Of a DNA stretch of 64,000 nt, positions 35,061 through 46,859 are shown in pieces; the first letter of the stretch is position 1, and the number at the start of each line of letters is the position of its first letter. The notes under the pieces were generated by a model that worked only from the letters and a program-made list of their open reading frames with translations, was not told where the DNA came from and did no database searches. Position numbers and translations under genes: made by a program. The DNA comes from Dermanyssus gallinae (Eukaryota; Arthropoda; Arachnida; Mesostigmata; Dermanyssidae), in assembly GCA_003439945.1 (NCBI GenBank), contig QVRM01005375.1, positions 1,412,290-1,476,289 of the forward strand, read 5' to 3'.

Positions 35061-35990
35061 CTGAACCATTACTACTACTGCTGCTAAAACCCACATGCTT
35101 AGCATTATTTCATTTCAGATGAAGCGTGCAGCAATACGTACGAATTTCCATGTATATCTACTGGGTGAACGTCGCTCTCTAGCAGCTACGAATGTTGGCA
35201 CATGTCCCCTAAACATTTCCAATGTATTTGGCCTATTTTTAGCAAAACTCTTCGACTTGTATAGCAAACTTGTAAGAGTAAACGTGAGTAAACCCTATCT
35301 TGGCTAATACGGCGCAGGGTAAGGCAGAGTCTCCGCCTACGCTGTGTCGCCTTTGTTCTATATTCTTGCTTGAATAACAGCTCAAAGATTCGACAATTAA
35401 AAGTCTAAACAAATTGTGATAGAATTAAAGCCGAGCAAATGACAGCTTAAATAATTATCTGTCAACCTGCTGTATTCAATGTAGATGAAAAGAGACGACC
35501 AATGTATATAGAAATACTACGTCGATTTACATTTAGTTGTATATTATCTAATGTTAAATATTTTCAGTAGACCTACGACTTACAGCTGTAAACGCAGCTG
35601 CAACATCGATGGAACGTAGTAGCAAAACAAACAACAGTAAAAATAGCATTTTACTAAAAGAGGTAAGGAGAAAGATGCTGTACAAACGACAAACGCCATT
35701 TAGTCAGAGCGGATGTAAATGTCAGCATGCATTCCGTTTTTCCGGCATTATTAGTGACTGGTGAACAGCATTTAGGTGATAAGTTGTTATGTCCGTCATC
35801 ATCATCATCATCATCATCATCATCACAATCACATTCGGTGTCGCCATTTTTGACCTCGTTATCACTGGATTATGCACGATGAACGCCTAACATTCGTTTT
35901 CGGAAGTCCGGGTACTTCCAGAGCTATGGCTGCGTCGGCAGACAACATAGCTCCCTCAGTCAATTTAGCTGGTTGGTTGGCTTAGGCTGA
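35061..35990. other. AT-rich non-coding stretch with (CAT)n
   Basis: A (CAT)n run lies at about 35796-35824. No gene recognised. Confidence 0.6.
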
Positions 35991-36023
35991 TGGAAGATGA
36001 CGAGCAAAAGAAAAGGAAGAGGA

Positions 36024-36067
<44 letters not shown>

Positions 36068-36495
36068 CAATGGGAGCCCCAGGCTAGCTGAAAAAAGCAC
36101 TCGGGAGGGCGGCTGCAGACAGAGGGACATACAGCAGACGACGCCTGGGTCACGAGGATCCAATCAAGCAGGGGAACAGGTAGGTGTCGACCGCCACAAC
36201 CAGACACGCTGCAGCCAGAACGATATGGGCGCCTGGTAGCGACGGCGATAGCAGAAGCAGCAAAGGCAGGTTTCATGGAAGCGTGCAGGAAAACAGCAGA
36301 AGATGGTTGGTTTTGTTTTGCCTCGGGCACGGGGTCTGGTGAAGGCGGAGGGGGGGAAGTACACCCCTCGAGGAGCCACTCGACCAATTGTCAGCAACTG
36401 CCTGGACCGGCCGCTCTTCAAGACGACCGGTCTCGAGCAGGGCCGCAATCCAGCCCTCAGTGGCTGTCTTGCTTGCCTTCTCTCTTATTCTCTCT

Positions 36496-36580
36496 CTCTC
36501 TCGTTCCGTGCCCCCCCCCCCCCCCTCTCTCGTTCCGTGCCCCCCTCTTTCTCTCTCGCTCGTTCCGTGGTCCCCTATTT
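36496..36580. repeat. CT-rich minisatellite with poly-C
   Basis: Three imperfect copies of a CTCTCTCGTTCCGTG unit separated by C runs of 4 to about 16 bases. Confidence 0.85.
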
Positions 36581-37131
36581 CTCTCTCCCTTTTTATCTGC
36601 GGCACTTTGTCGACCTCAGTCACCATATCAGTGTCAGATAAACTCAGCTAGCTACCAAACCGGAAAAGCAGCAGGGGCGAACAGACATGCCGACGCTGTA
36701 CTTAAACAGGTGTTGCTTTCGCCAGCACGGTAACACGACGGTTCGTGGTGCTGTTCGCCCAAGCGTTCGCTTTACGATCTTCTCCCTCCTTCTATTATAT
36801 TCGCGCCCACATGCACACACACACATTCATACCTTGTTTCACCGTTTGTCTGTCATTCACAATTTCTTTGATCTTTTGTTTTTGAAGCAGTGTCAAAAGT
36901 TATCAACGCTGTGGCCCGCGCTGCTGTCGCGTGTTGAAAGTGACGGCGACCGGTCGCGCGTTCCTCTGCTTCACCGTTGCGTGGCTGGCCGAAGATGGGA
37001 CCGCCGGGTCGAGAAGCTGCCTAAAGGCAGAGCGTCCCGCTGTCGCCGCGGGCCCTTTGTATCTGGGCGTATGGGCGTCGCGGGTGTGTATCTTGGGAAG
37101 ACGTCGCAATGGAGTTTCTCGAGAAGTCGCC

Positions 37132-37188
37132 GCACAGAAGTCCCAGCACCGATGCCAGCCCCATCGTTGCTGGGACTTCTTTCTGTGC
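37132..37188. ncRNA. Strong hairpin, pre-miRNA-like
   Basis: The arm 37132-37154 (GCACAGAAGTCCCAGCACCG...) pairs with 37162-37188 across a 7-base loop. There are about 23 pairs, one A-C mismatch and a 4-base bulge on the 3' arm. Such an arm length could suit a small-RNA precursor, but the loop is short and the stem does not extend below. It lies inside the CpG-rich candidate exon, so a structured UTR or a fold-back duplication is equally possible. No known miRNA seed was recognised. Confidence 0.3.
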
Positions 37189-37339
37189 AAGCTGTTGCTG
37201 TCGACGGCTAAGCATGTGGGAGTGTGCACATCTGTACCTCGACAGCTAGAAGGCATCATCCATCATGACATCTGTGGACATCAACGCCCCGATGGTGGTG
37301 GATGACGACACCAGCGTGAAATTCTTACTGTAGGTGAGT

Positions 37340-38270
37340 GATCGCTACTAGTGCTACGAAACGCATCACAGTCCAACTTCTACCCCCGCCCATGGGGGCT
37401 GAGAGGCACGAAGCAAACACAACATGGGAAGCAAAGCTACAAAAAGGTTCACAAGGTGGTTTGAATGGAATGCGTAAAGTATGCTCATAGAGGAGAACAT
37501 ATGTTGAACTAGTTGCAATGAGCTAATCGTGCGAATGCCAGTCCCATGCAATGCCTAAGTGAAACGCCTGGCAAAAGAAGCAAACGCGTCTTTTCTCTTT
37601 CGAGGTATTCTGTATGCTCGTCTCATTGCGAACATCGTCCCCAGTTCGATGTGTCATTTCGTCTTAGACTTGCTCACCCCATCTTCCTCTAATAGCTGTA
37701 TGGCCGGCTAAAGTATCACTGATGGAACTACAATTAGGTCAGCAACACAGGCTCCTGTTCATTCATAAATTCAATCAACATCAAAGCGTACATTTGACAT
37801 AAAACGCGTGTATGTTAGTTTGTACACTAAACGGCACAGTAGTGTTTTATGTAAGGCATTCCAACTGTGAGTTGTCTTAGCCATTGCGCGATGAAAACTG
37901 AGGTCAACTTTAGTGATGTTTTGTTGACGTTGGTAAACAAACAAACAAACACCTGTCGGGAAAGAGTCGACACTAAGAGAGCAGAGACTCGTAGCATATT
38001 TAACTGTCAAAATTGGATTTTGCAAGACTTTCGACAGATCTAAAATGATTTGCTTTCTTCTTGACAGTATTGATTAGAGAACCGTAAGTCTTGCATCATG
38101 ATTCTAACGTTGACAGTGCTGCCTCAAGCTCAGACCTTAGAATTCTACTCAACGGGGGCATGTCATAGACATAAAGGTTAGCACCGACCGTCTGCTGTCG
38201 TTATTTTATTAGCTTGAAAATGTCGGCGACCACCACAAAAACAGCAAATGGGACATGGGTAATAAGACAC
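37340..38270. other. Non-coding stretch
   Basis: No recognised gene; a short CAAA repeat at about 37934-37950. Confidence 0.55.
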
Positions 38271-38274
38271 TAAC

Positions 38275-38399
38275 CTCGGGGAACCGACCGGGCTGTTTTT
38301 GAATGCTGCCTCATAGTCGAGAATGCTGCGCGGATGCAGCTTCCGTTTCACTCCCGACCAACCTTTGTTGTCATCTGGCGAAAGCAATTTTCTTGGCCT
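38275..38399 (-). CDS. Candidate 125-nt internal coding exon, unidentified
   Basis: On the minus strand an acceptor (TTTCATAG, ending at 38400) is followed by 41 open codons plus two bases and a donor GAG|GTTAGT (exon end 38275). The peptide begins RPRKLLSPDDNKGWSGVKRK and continues with basic and aromatic residues (HPRSILDYEAAFKNSPVGSP). An in-frame TAG sits at the acceptor itself, as expected for an exon edge. Both splice signals and balanced composition make it one of the better exon candidates, though no family is recognised and no partner exon was linked. Confidence 0.4.
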
Positions 38400-38779
38400 C
38401 TATGAAATTACGACATATCTTGCACAATAGAATAGAGGCAAGAATAGGACCCCAATACAATAGAATAAAAACACGGATTAGCGTTCCATAATTTCTATCA
38501 AAGCAGCATTTATAACCAGTAACGTTGCATAATTTCTATAAAAGCAGCAGCCCAGGGGAAGTGGGACGTAGCTTCCCCGTTGTCGCGTTAATTATCTCTA
38601 TGAACAATGATGCAAACCGTCTTTCTCGGTTGCCATGTTTCAGTGGATGCAACGGCAAGAGATGTTACTGCGCAGCCCGCCCTTCTAAATATGCAGGGTA
38701 TATATAAGCCACACAACCATCGACTGGTAACCTGGTGTCTGGGCTCCGAGTTTTCGCTAGTATAAATATGTGTACTGTC

Positions 38780-39420
38780 ACTGTGGTAAAGAGAAGCACG
38801 AGTTTATCGCCCTCAGAGAGAAACGTCCGATAGTAAAGAGAGACCACGAAATATTGAGGACGAATGTGTTTATGCGGGACAAAAATAGGCGTAGAAGCCC
38901 TTGACGTCCAAAGGTTTTCTCGAAAAAGTTTCACAAAGTACGACGTTGATTCAGGCAAAGCTGGTGGAAAAAGATCAGTCCTAGCAAAAGAGAGGATGCG
39001 TATTACCCTTGCAGTTCCGGAGGCAAATATTTAGAGCTTGTGGCGTGGGGAGTCTGTTGCCGCGCCCAACTTAGGAGAGCGATATTTGTCCCTGTGCTAC
39101 TCAAAGGCAAATGGTACGTGCTCCAATAGAGATATGAGGTCTTAGTGGCGCGAGTTGTCCACTAGCCTTGACACTCATACCAGCTGTTCTGCCTTGCAAA
39201 ATGGAAGCTGCATTTTTCGGACAGGTGCCCAAGAAATGCTTCTCTCTTCTGCTCGTGAATTCGGGGGCTTTAAGGAGTAGTTCCGGCTAACTTTCGAAAC
39301 CACGAGCTTTTTGAGCTTTACACCTATAAACGCCACCATATGGCATGTGAGCACGGTGGTCATTTTTTGGCACGTACGGCGACGGTAATGAAAGGCGCCT
39401 TGTAGTAGAAGCTGAGACTG
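38780..39420 (+). pseudogene. Possible pogo/Tigger-type transposase relic
   Basis: The plus strand reads TKYDVDSG, then GGKRSVLAKERMRITLAVPEA, LSLCYSKANGTCSNRDM and WRELSTSLD, with stops between. This follows the order NxDExG, GGK-x-SKERVT-x-L, Y-x-AN-x-AW-M, F-x-WL-x-LD of pogo/Tigger DDE transposases. A later LLLVNSGAL resembles the LLLDNxxAH aspartate block with the aspartate lost. Similarity is by motif order only and is heavily decayed. The 174-codon minus frame at 39175-39699 overlaps it and is probably a shadow. Confidence 0.4.
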
Positions 39421-40055
39421 GATCCCAGTTAGCTCAGTGAAGGTAGAGCCTTCTCGTTTACAATCTTTCGTATGGCCTTCGCTAGCTGATTTGCATTTAA
39501 AGTGTAACGCTAGAATAGAGTACAATGTTAGCTCTGCTTGTCGTACGTTTGCTTTTAACCAAAAGATAAAGCTTAAAAGCTGTGTAGTAGCAAGCCTCGG
39601 TTGAAATTGAGGTTGTCGGTAGCTCTTGGACAAAATTTCAAGCCCGTCATTATTACATCTGCCAATTTTGCGTCTTGCCACTCTATCATGTGTTCGCATG
39701 GTAAGTTCTGCAATACAGCAAGATTCAACTGCATTTATTCAGCTGCATTGAATAGGCCAGGCAGAATGGTACAACTATTTAACTGATAGGTACCCGAGCA
39801 GTATTGCTGCGTGTTCGTAAGATCGTCCTTTTCGACCAGTCCGGCAACTGATGGGAACAACTCATGTTCCCCACGTTTTGTTCACGTTTCTAGTTAAGGT
39901 ATGCATTTTTCTCAATTAAGCCATTTGTGGCACTCGTTGCAAACGCCGTTGGTAAATGTTACTACTCTCAAACGCTGTTTTCTTCTGCGATCTCATGTAC
40001 TGTTTCCATGACATAAAAGTTACATACATAGCGGTATATCCGATTCCTACAAGTC
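39421..40055. other. Unassigned stretch
   Basis: No further motif recognised between the two transposase relics; part of a 174-codon antisense frame extends to 39699. Confidence 0.45.
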
Positions 40056-40059
40056 ATGA

Positions 40060-40680
40060 CAATAATCTCTGAGACAGCGAAAGCCAATAGACTTGCTCTA
40101 CGTTTGCTCCTCTCCTAGCTCATGCTCGAACTAGTAGGTTGTCCTTGTTACTTCTCTGACAAGAGAATATTCACCGGAAATGGAACCATTAATCGCAGGT
40201 ACGATTGCTGGCTTATCCACGATCCAGGTGGCCTTCCCGTTATGGGCAAACTCCCGACCAGTGTTCGTGTTCTGAGTGTCGTGTCCAGTGAAGGAGACGC
40301 CATGTCGTCGTACTTTTCTCAGAAAGGCGTAAACCTTTACAGAAGAGGGTTTTCTTGCGTGTTCTACAAAATGTGCTGAAATGTATAGGATCCTTCAAGT
40401 GTCTAAAAGACTGCGTACATCTTTCAGCAAGATGGCGCTTCAGTTCATGCCAGTAGTCATTTAGTACAGGATTGGCTATCTGAGTATATGGTCATGTTTT
40501 AGGGCAGGAACTTATGGCTGCCGAAACGCACCAATTTAGATCCGTTGCACTACTATGTACAGAGCATGATGGAGCAAGACTCTAGCAAGTTTCAACATAC
40601 TAACGTAGACTCGTCCGCAGCCGCTACTAAGCATTAAACCATTTATGGCGGTATGCGGTTCAGACCCTAAATTAAAAAAA
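40060..40680 (+). pseudogene. IS630/Tc1-superfamily transposase relic (family A, copy 2)
   Basis: Plus-strand blocks in order: SETAKANRLALRLL, SDKRIFTGNGTINRRYDCWL, HDPGGLPV, SVRVLSVVSSEGDAMSSYF, FQQDGASVHASSHLVQDWLS (second catalytic aspartate in QQDG), RTNLDPLHYYVQSMME (third, normally NSPDLNPLDYYVWS). Stops follow YKMC and MVMF. It aligns block by block with the minus-strand relic at 16708-17600 (SETAKAN, EKIFT, RRNDRWL, DPSDVP), so the same family inserted twice. The N-terminal DNA-binding part is not visible. Non-functional. Confidence 0.77.
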
Positions 40681-40689
40681 AAAAGTGAT

Positions 40690-41353
40690 CAACGTGAGCT
40701 GGAGTTAAATTAAATAAAAATGTTCGTCAGGACTTTCCGTGTCGATTTACGTAAATGCACCTATATATCTGTATTTTTTCCTAATTTAGATATGGGCTCA
40801 TTAAAGGGCAAAAGTGCGCGCCAAAAGGTTTATGTAGATACTCAGAAAGTTCTGTAGGTTGCTAAGCTATACCCTATTTTTTTTCTAGAGACAGGTGTAT
40901 TTCAAATTTGATCATAATATTGACATGGAATGGTATGAAATGTATATTCTCTTCGGATGATCTGAGTTTGGCGCGTCTATTTGGGGTTGTATATCCTGTA
41001 TTTAGTGGCACAGCACAGGAAACGAAAAACGAAAACGAAGGAAACGAGAACGCCTTCTAGAGCAGCACGAAAGGCTAACGACCGCTAGGAAGCTGTCTCT
41101 TCGGCTGTTCCCTCTGCGCTAATGGCACTTTTATTTCTTTCTTGTACCGAAATTATAGGTTTTGCTTGTCCATTAATTTTTACTGCAGATGCTAACTGGT
41201 ACTAATGCAAAATCTATGACCTGAGTCGTGTAACTACGATCCCGAAAGAAAAACAGATGCCCTTCGTCTACTCTCTGTCCTCTCCTGCAATACTCTAAGA
41301 GGATCACTCCATTATCTGCCACTGCAGTGTACAGGTACGCGGCATCAAGCAGC

Positions 41354-41390
<37 letters not shown>

Positions 41391-41844
41391 TTGAACATGT
41401 ATGTGCAGATCTTCGCAGGTATATGTATATTTTCATACGCATACATATAAACGGCAATTAAGTTGATTAATTAATTCCAATAGCTATAGAACTCTATTTT
41501 GTCTTGTTGGCAATCTTGTTGGCAACCATGTGTCGGTGTTGTGATCTAGTCACTTCAACTTGGCAAACGGAGACTAAGCAATTACCTATTGACTTGAATA
41601 TCATCTATAGACATTTGTCAGTAATGTCATAGTGGACGATACACAATAGCTGCTCCCTGCTTAGTTGCGATCTAGGATCGTACACAAGCAAGCAGCCACA
41701 TACATTAGGGTACAGCTTCAACACAGAAAAGCGGTCACCTACATTCACACGTGAACGGGTGGGCGTATATGAACCGTCATTTAGAAATCAAACGTTTATT
41801 TCTACTGTTCCTACCGTTAAGCATCAGCGTTCTCTATTATATCG
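40690..41844. other. Non-coding stretch with TA tract
   Basis: It contains (TA)n at 41358-41388 and a purine-rich GAAAAC-like patch at about 41018-41055. No gene recognised. Confidence 0.6.
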
Positions 41845-42008
41845 AAATTGTAGAGTAAAGTAAAGTTTTCGGGCTGACCCTCAGCCAAGATTTAACGTCC
41901 ACGGAACTGTTTTTCACATTGCTTCATAGACGGACCCCCATAAATACAAATGTGCAACGGTGGGGTTCGAACCCGCGCACCTATGTGTGTGTGTGTAAAT
42001 TGTAGAGT
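41845..42008 (-). mobile_element. 5'-truncated SINE with 12-bp target-site duplication (copy 2)
   Basis: The body at 41857-41996 is the reverse-complement homologue of the SINE at 11645-11830. It shares the B box (GGTTCGAACCC), the GTCCGTCTATGAAGCAATG block and GGCTGAG(G/A)GTCAG. The A-box half is missing; the 5' end stops in an ACACACAC run. A perfect direct repeat AAATTGTAGAGT lies at 41845-41856 and 41997-42008. Truncation from the 5' side with an intact duplication is typical of incomplete LINE-driven reverse transcription. Confidence 0.88.
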
Positions 42009-42369
42009 GGAGTGCAAAAAAATAAAGGCCTATGCAATTTGCAAGGTAACAGAAAACCGATGAACTAAGTGTAATTGTGGAGCAACGAAAACCGTTGTTA
42101 CTACGTACTATATACGAATAATAGCGGCCTTGATTAGTTCCTTCGTGGAGCGCTACCATTTATGTCCCATGCTTACGGAGAATACTCTCTAATTCGGTCT
42201 CTAAGGGCTGCTGGCCGCATTCGCATTGCCACCTTCAAGTTGTCACGGTTTTGCTGTTGTAGCCCATTGCCTATAATGCACCACCCGTGTAGACGACCTC
42301 CACCCCGACCGTAGCTACCCGCACACACACAAAATTACCAAGACAGCTTTCGAAGCAGTTTTTTGTCGC

Positions 42370-42405
<36 letters not shown>

Positions 42406-43740
42406 TAGCATAACGTGAAGGGTCACGCCATGACGCACCAGATTCGGTATGGAGTTTGTGAACCAAAACTAGCCGACAATTAGGTAAAAACAAAAATACA
42501 CTTAAAATAGTGTTGTACTGTAAGCATGTTTTTATTTCATGCTTTGTCTATTGATTTACTAATAATAAGTTCAGATACGTCACATCTTCTGCTTGAAATT
42601 ATACCGGAATATCTTGGACTATTGAAATGAAAAATGAGGGTCGTGCCTACACATTTAACAATAAATGCTTAATGTTAGAGTACTTCCAACTTCAGGTGAC
42701 GCGTTTAAAAATCGGTTACTAGAAGGTCTGGGCCAATACGACGGAAAAATAGCCGATGTTAATCCGGTGAGCACATCGAAATATCTTTTATACCTGCGTA
42801 TATATGTATACAGGACATATCAACGTTGTCCTTGACAAGCGTACCCCGACGACAGTACTTTCGCGGTAACGCTCATATGTAGTGACGTGCATTTGTGCTC
42901 TTCGAGAATAAAGCCCTGTTTACATAAAATAACGTATTTGATGCACATAACTATAATTAGTAGGCCAACGAGAACTCGTTCGTGTGCATGCCGGGAATGC
43001 TTTTCCGTGAATGTGTGGGCTGGCATGGTGAGCAGCTACCTCATTAGATTTTATAAACTTGCCGACGTTAACTAAAGAAGCGTGTCCCACATGTGCCACG
43101 TGATTTTAAGAGTAAAACGAGTGATTCGATAAATATACAGCAAATGTCGTTCAGTAATTTGGCTCCTGTATGCACTCCCTTTAGACATGCCAACCGAAAA
43201 ATCTTAGCTATATCGCAACCATGGATCGAACCACAATCGATATGATGTCAAAATGATACCCAATAAATGCGAATTTCCTGAAGGTAATGTCTAATAGTCG
43301 TAATCATAAATGCTTATGGTACTAAGAGTCTCTTCTTGCAATATATTCCCGGCTAAATATATGCAATAATATCAAATATCTGTTTTATCTTTTAAATATG
43401 TTTTTGTTTCAAATGGGTGAGTCGATTAAAACATATTTTACTGGTTGACCATTACAATAAATGTAGTAGCTATACCACTTATCGCGAATAAGCCATTCTT
43501 AAATTAAATGTGATTAAATATAAACATGGCTATTAACTAAATACGCGAAATAGGTCTTCTTAAACCATCATAAGAAACTTGCCTGGTTTTTGATTCCTAT
43601 GGAAATATATTAATTAATTTTGTCTGTGTTTTATTTTAAAGGACAGTATTAGCCGCCAACAAAAACAAGGAAGTCAGTTTAATACCCTGACTGAATGGCA
43701 ACAATTCTGATGAATACCTGTGCGAATGGTTGAACACGCC
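42009..43740. other. Non-coding stretch
   Basis: (TA)n at about 42372-42403. No gene recognised. Confidence 0.6.
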
Positions 43741-44281
43741 AAGTAGAAACTGCCATTAGTTGCGACGACACTCACCTCCTGCAAAAGGTTACCAAGACAA
43801 GCAGAGAACACCAGAACAACAGTTAGCTCAAGCTGTTCAGCAATTACGGGCAATCGTGGCGACCTGGCCTAGTTCCAGGGTTTGTCTTTTGCGAACCCGG
43901 TATTATCTAAAGAGCTTGTGGGAGATCGTGCATTTGCAAGCATTTGCCTGAGACGGCACTTAGTCACTCGCATGAAACCGCCGAGTTACGAGTTACGTTC
44001 GCGGCCCGAAACTAGACAATCTAACTTGACAAAATGTCTTCTCTGCCGCCTGAGGCTGGTTGGCTGTGTGCGCAGACGCCCACCTAGGAAATGCTGAGCG
44101 ATTAACGACGGGCTGTGGCGAATAAAAATGCAAATCAGCTCATCGTCCCACGAGTCGTAACTTTAGTAATTCTTGTCCAACTCACAGTTGAATTGAATGC
44201 TACAAATAGTTTACTTGTGTATATACATGAATGAGTAGGCTTTTACACAGGCTTAATCACGATCTTATGTTGTATAATTTG

Positions 44282-44323
<42 letters not shown>

Positions 44324-45006
44324 TGTGACTTAATTGATCAAAAACTCGAGAAACCGGCTCGAACATAGGCTATATTCATTAAGCCTAACAACAGCATCGC
44401 AGAACAATAAAGAACTAAATTATTACAGTTTATTCTTCGCCTTGCTTTGAAATAAACACCATCTGTTTACCTGTATAGAGTTATATACGAACTCGTACCA
44501 ATATTCAAGGTCGGCAGCGTCTTATATAGCTAGTTTCAGCACTATATTAAAAATAGCTTTTAGTGCATACCATACTACCTGCCAGCAATACTCGGTCTTA
44601 TTGTGCAATGGAAGCAGATCAGTAGGTGCGGTTCTAACAAAGTGCATGTTATTTGTTTCGTATAGAATGCACGCATCAAACTAAGAACCTTACCAAACTC
44701 CTAAAGGCGCACTTAATATTATATGTATTAAAACCATACACCGCCGTCGCCAGGGATTCAAATAAATTAAAGGCACATATACTGTTTAAAAGGGACTCAG
44801 CGAAGCTGACAGTTTGGCATCATTACCCTTCGAGACACTATAGGCCCTCCAAATTGCCCATTTATGCTTGCAGAACCGCGTGCAGAAAGATGTATCCATA
44901 TACTGCTACCGATATTATGGTGAATAAATCTGCATATATCTATGCATATGATGGATGCAGTCTCGTAGTTGATCTTTGGTTAGCTATTGCCCCCGAACGC
45001 AAGTAA
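43741..45006 (+). other. Unassigned stretch with a 117-codon frame
   Basis: (TA)n lies at about 44284-44320. The plus frame 44653-45006 is long for AT-rich DNA (117 codons, lysine- and tyrosine-rich, begins at TTG) but has no recognised domain, start context or splice support. The frame 43760-43951 contains DKQRTPEQQLAQAVQQLR, also unidentified. Confidence 0.35.
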
Positions 45007-45009
45007 AAT

Positions 45010-46165
45010 ATTGCCGTTGCTGGCACGAAGTCGCAGGTGAAGAAGCCCTGCTACCTTGTCGAAGAAGTCTGCCTCCTTAGGCGACCGACGGCCCATGTAC
45101 GACGAGCACATTAGACGAGTGTTCCTTTGGACCTTCCTGGTTGTCTGCTTCCCCTTCACTCGGTCTCCCACAATTTGTCTCCGTTCTTTCTTCCCTTCTT
45201 GTTTCGGTGTCTCTCTATCTCTCTACCTGTCTGGCCTCTAAGGCGTTGTCGTCATCCGCCTTTCGCACTGCCATGTTGCCTTTCATTCGTTCTCTCGCCT
45301 GTCGTGCCCTCCAGTAGTCTCTCGGCGATACCACCGCCCCCCCCCCCCCCCCGACCGCCACTGCCACCGACGCTGCCTTGCCTTCGTTGTTCTAATGAGG
45401 ATATATGTATATACCTGCCGCCGCCCCCGTGGGTAGGCTCTGCCATCCTTCAGACTCTGTTCGACAGGCCTTCACGCCGCCTTGCTTGTCTACTACCCAC
45501 TCCATATGTCCCTGTCGTGAGACAGGCTCGCTGCGCGTCCGAAGAGGTCGGGGTGGCGTTCGAAAGAGCACATAGCCGTAGAAGGCCAGCCGGTACGAGA
45601 TGGACGACCCTCCCTCACGGGCCAGGACAGCAGGCGACGAGGTCTGCCCTGTTGAATGGTCTGAGTGTAGGAAAGTAGAAATGTAGCTAGCAACGCGGCG
45701 ATCGCTAGCCGACTGAACAGGCTGAAGACATGGGATCGGGCACTGGTCGCTCACAGCGTGAGTTCTAGACTTTGGAGATGGGTTCTAGCCTCGGGTGCAT
45801 TCGGCTGCCTGCTTTAGGGTGCAGCCTACCCCCAAGTAGCTAGCTGTCCAGCAACGAACCAAATCACTATGGCTTATTTACAACGGCGGCAACAATTAGA
45901 CAGGCCAACGTACGTAGAGGGGCGTCAGATAGACTGGGTGCTGGGGTCACCCTGTCACGTCCTCACGGACATAGTGAAACGAACGCGCGGCGGGCAGCCA
46001 ACTCTAGGGCTTTTGAGCAGGAGTTGTGGGGTCGCAAGCGAACCGCGGAACTCACCCCTCCCCACAGCGCGCTGTGTAGCCATAAGAAGCACAGCTACAA
46101 CAGCAGTAGCAGCAGCAGAAATTTATAAGGAGGCCGAAACTCATTTAAAGTTTGTTTGACTTTGC
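45010..46165. other. CpG-rich block with poly-C
   Basis: GC-rich with a poly-C run at 45337-45352. A 183-codon plus frame (45127-45678) is low complexity. A 96-codon plus frame with its own ATG (45869-46159, MAYLQRRQQLDRPTYVEGRQ...) is more protein-like but unrecognised. Probably exon/UTR or promoter DNA of a host gene. Confidence 0.35.
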
Positions 46166-46390
46166 TTAAAGTTTGCTTTTTAGATGGTCCTTGTTTTGTC
46201 CCCATCTAGTTGGCTGTTTGGCTATCTGGCTTTCTCGTTATTCCGCGGCTGTTTCCACGCCTGTCCAATGAACGGGGCTTATCTGGTCAGCATGCTATTA
46301 TGAACGCTAATAACGACCCGCTGGTCAAAAAACGCGTTTGCCCTCGGTATTATTACAGCAACAAAACGCCCTCAACGGGTAAAGCAGCTG

Positions 46391-46444
<54 letters not shown>
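46391..46444. repeat. (TA)n microsatellite
   Basis: About 54 bases of alternating A and T with one early interruption. The sequence from 46445 to 46859 is AT-rich with no gene seen. Confidence 0.95.
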
Positions 46445-46449
<5 letters not shown>

Positions 46450-46859
46450 ACTTAAAGACATCTTTTTTTTATCTAATAATTTTTGTATTACAACTGTGAC
46501 AAGGAAAATAACTTCATTGATTTAGTGTTTGATGTCGTCTGCAACCGTTACCTTATAAGAGTTGTACTGGTCTAACTAACTATTAAAAAAAATGCAACAG
46601 TCTTTCTAACGGAGCGGAACTGCCATATCTTCCAACTAGCGTATGTATTCACTTAAGCCTGTTTTCCAGCTTATTCGTAAACAGATGTATTCAAAAAAAT
46701 TATGCACAGTTAACTGTTACTACTAAACAAATTTTGTAAAATAAGCGTTTCTGAAAGTTTGAGGTTAGTTGCAATTTGACCACTTTGCTTGTATTGAATT
46801 CAAATTGATTTTTTTATGACATCTTGACTACTCAGCATCTACAGGGTATTATAGGAGAC

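Larger units (their letters stand above)
36000..37335 (+). promoter_or_regulatory. CpG-rich block ending at a strong splice donor
   Basis: It contains (AG)n-G(n) at 36024-36067, a CGTTCCGTG-C(n) minisatellite at about 36496-36580, and a CpG-rich part at 36680-37335. That part ends in TGTAG|GTGAGTG, a near-perfect splice donor at 37335. A short ATG frame just before it (MTSVDINAPMVVDDDTSVKF from 37265) ends in TAG exactly at the donor, so this looks like a 5'UTR exon with a small upstream frame rather than coding sequence. Frames of 112-174 codons over the block are low-complexity and unrecognised. Confidence 0.4.

Noticed and set aside
39175..39699. 174-codon minus frame as a gene
   Set aside because: No domain recognised, and the plus strand beneath its 5' half reads as a decayed transposase, so it is probably a shadow.
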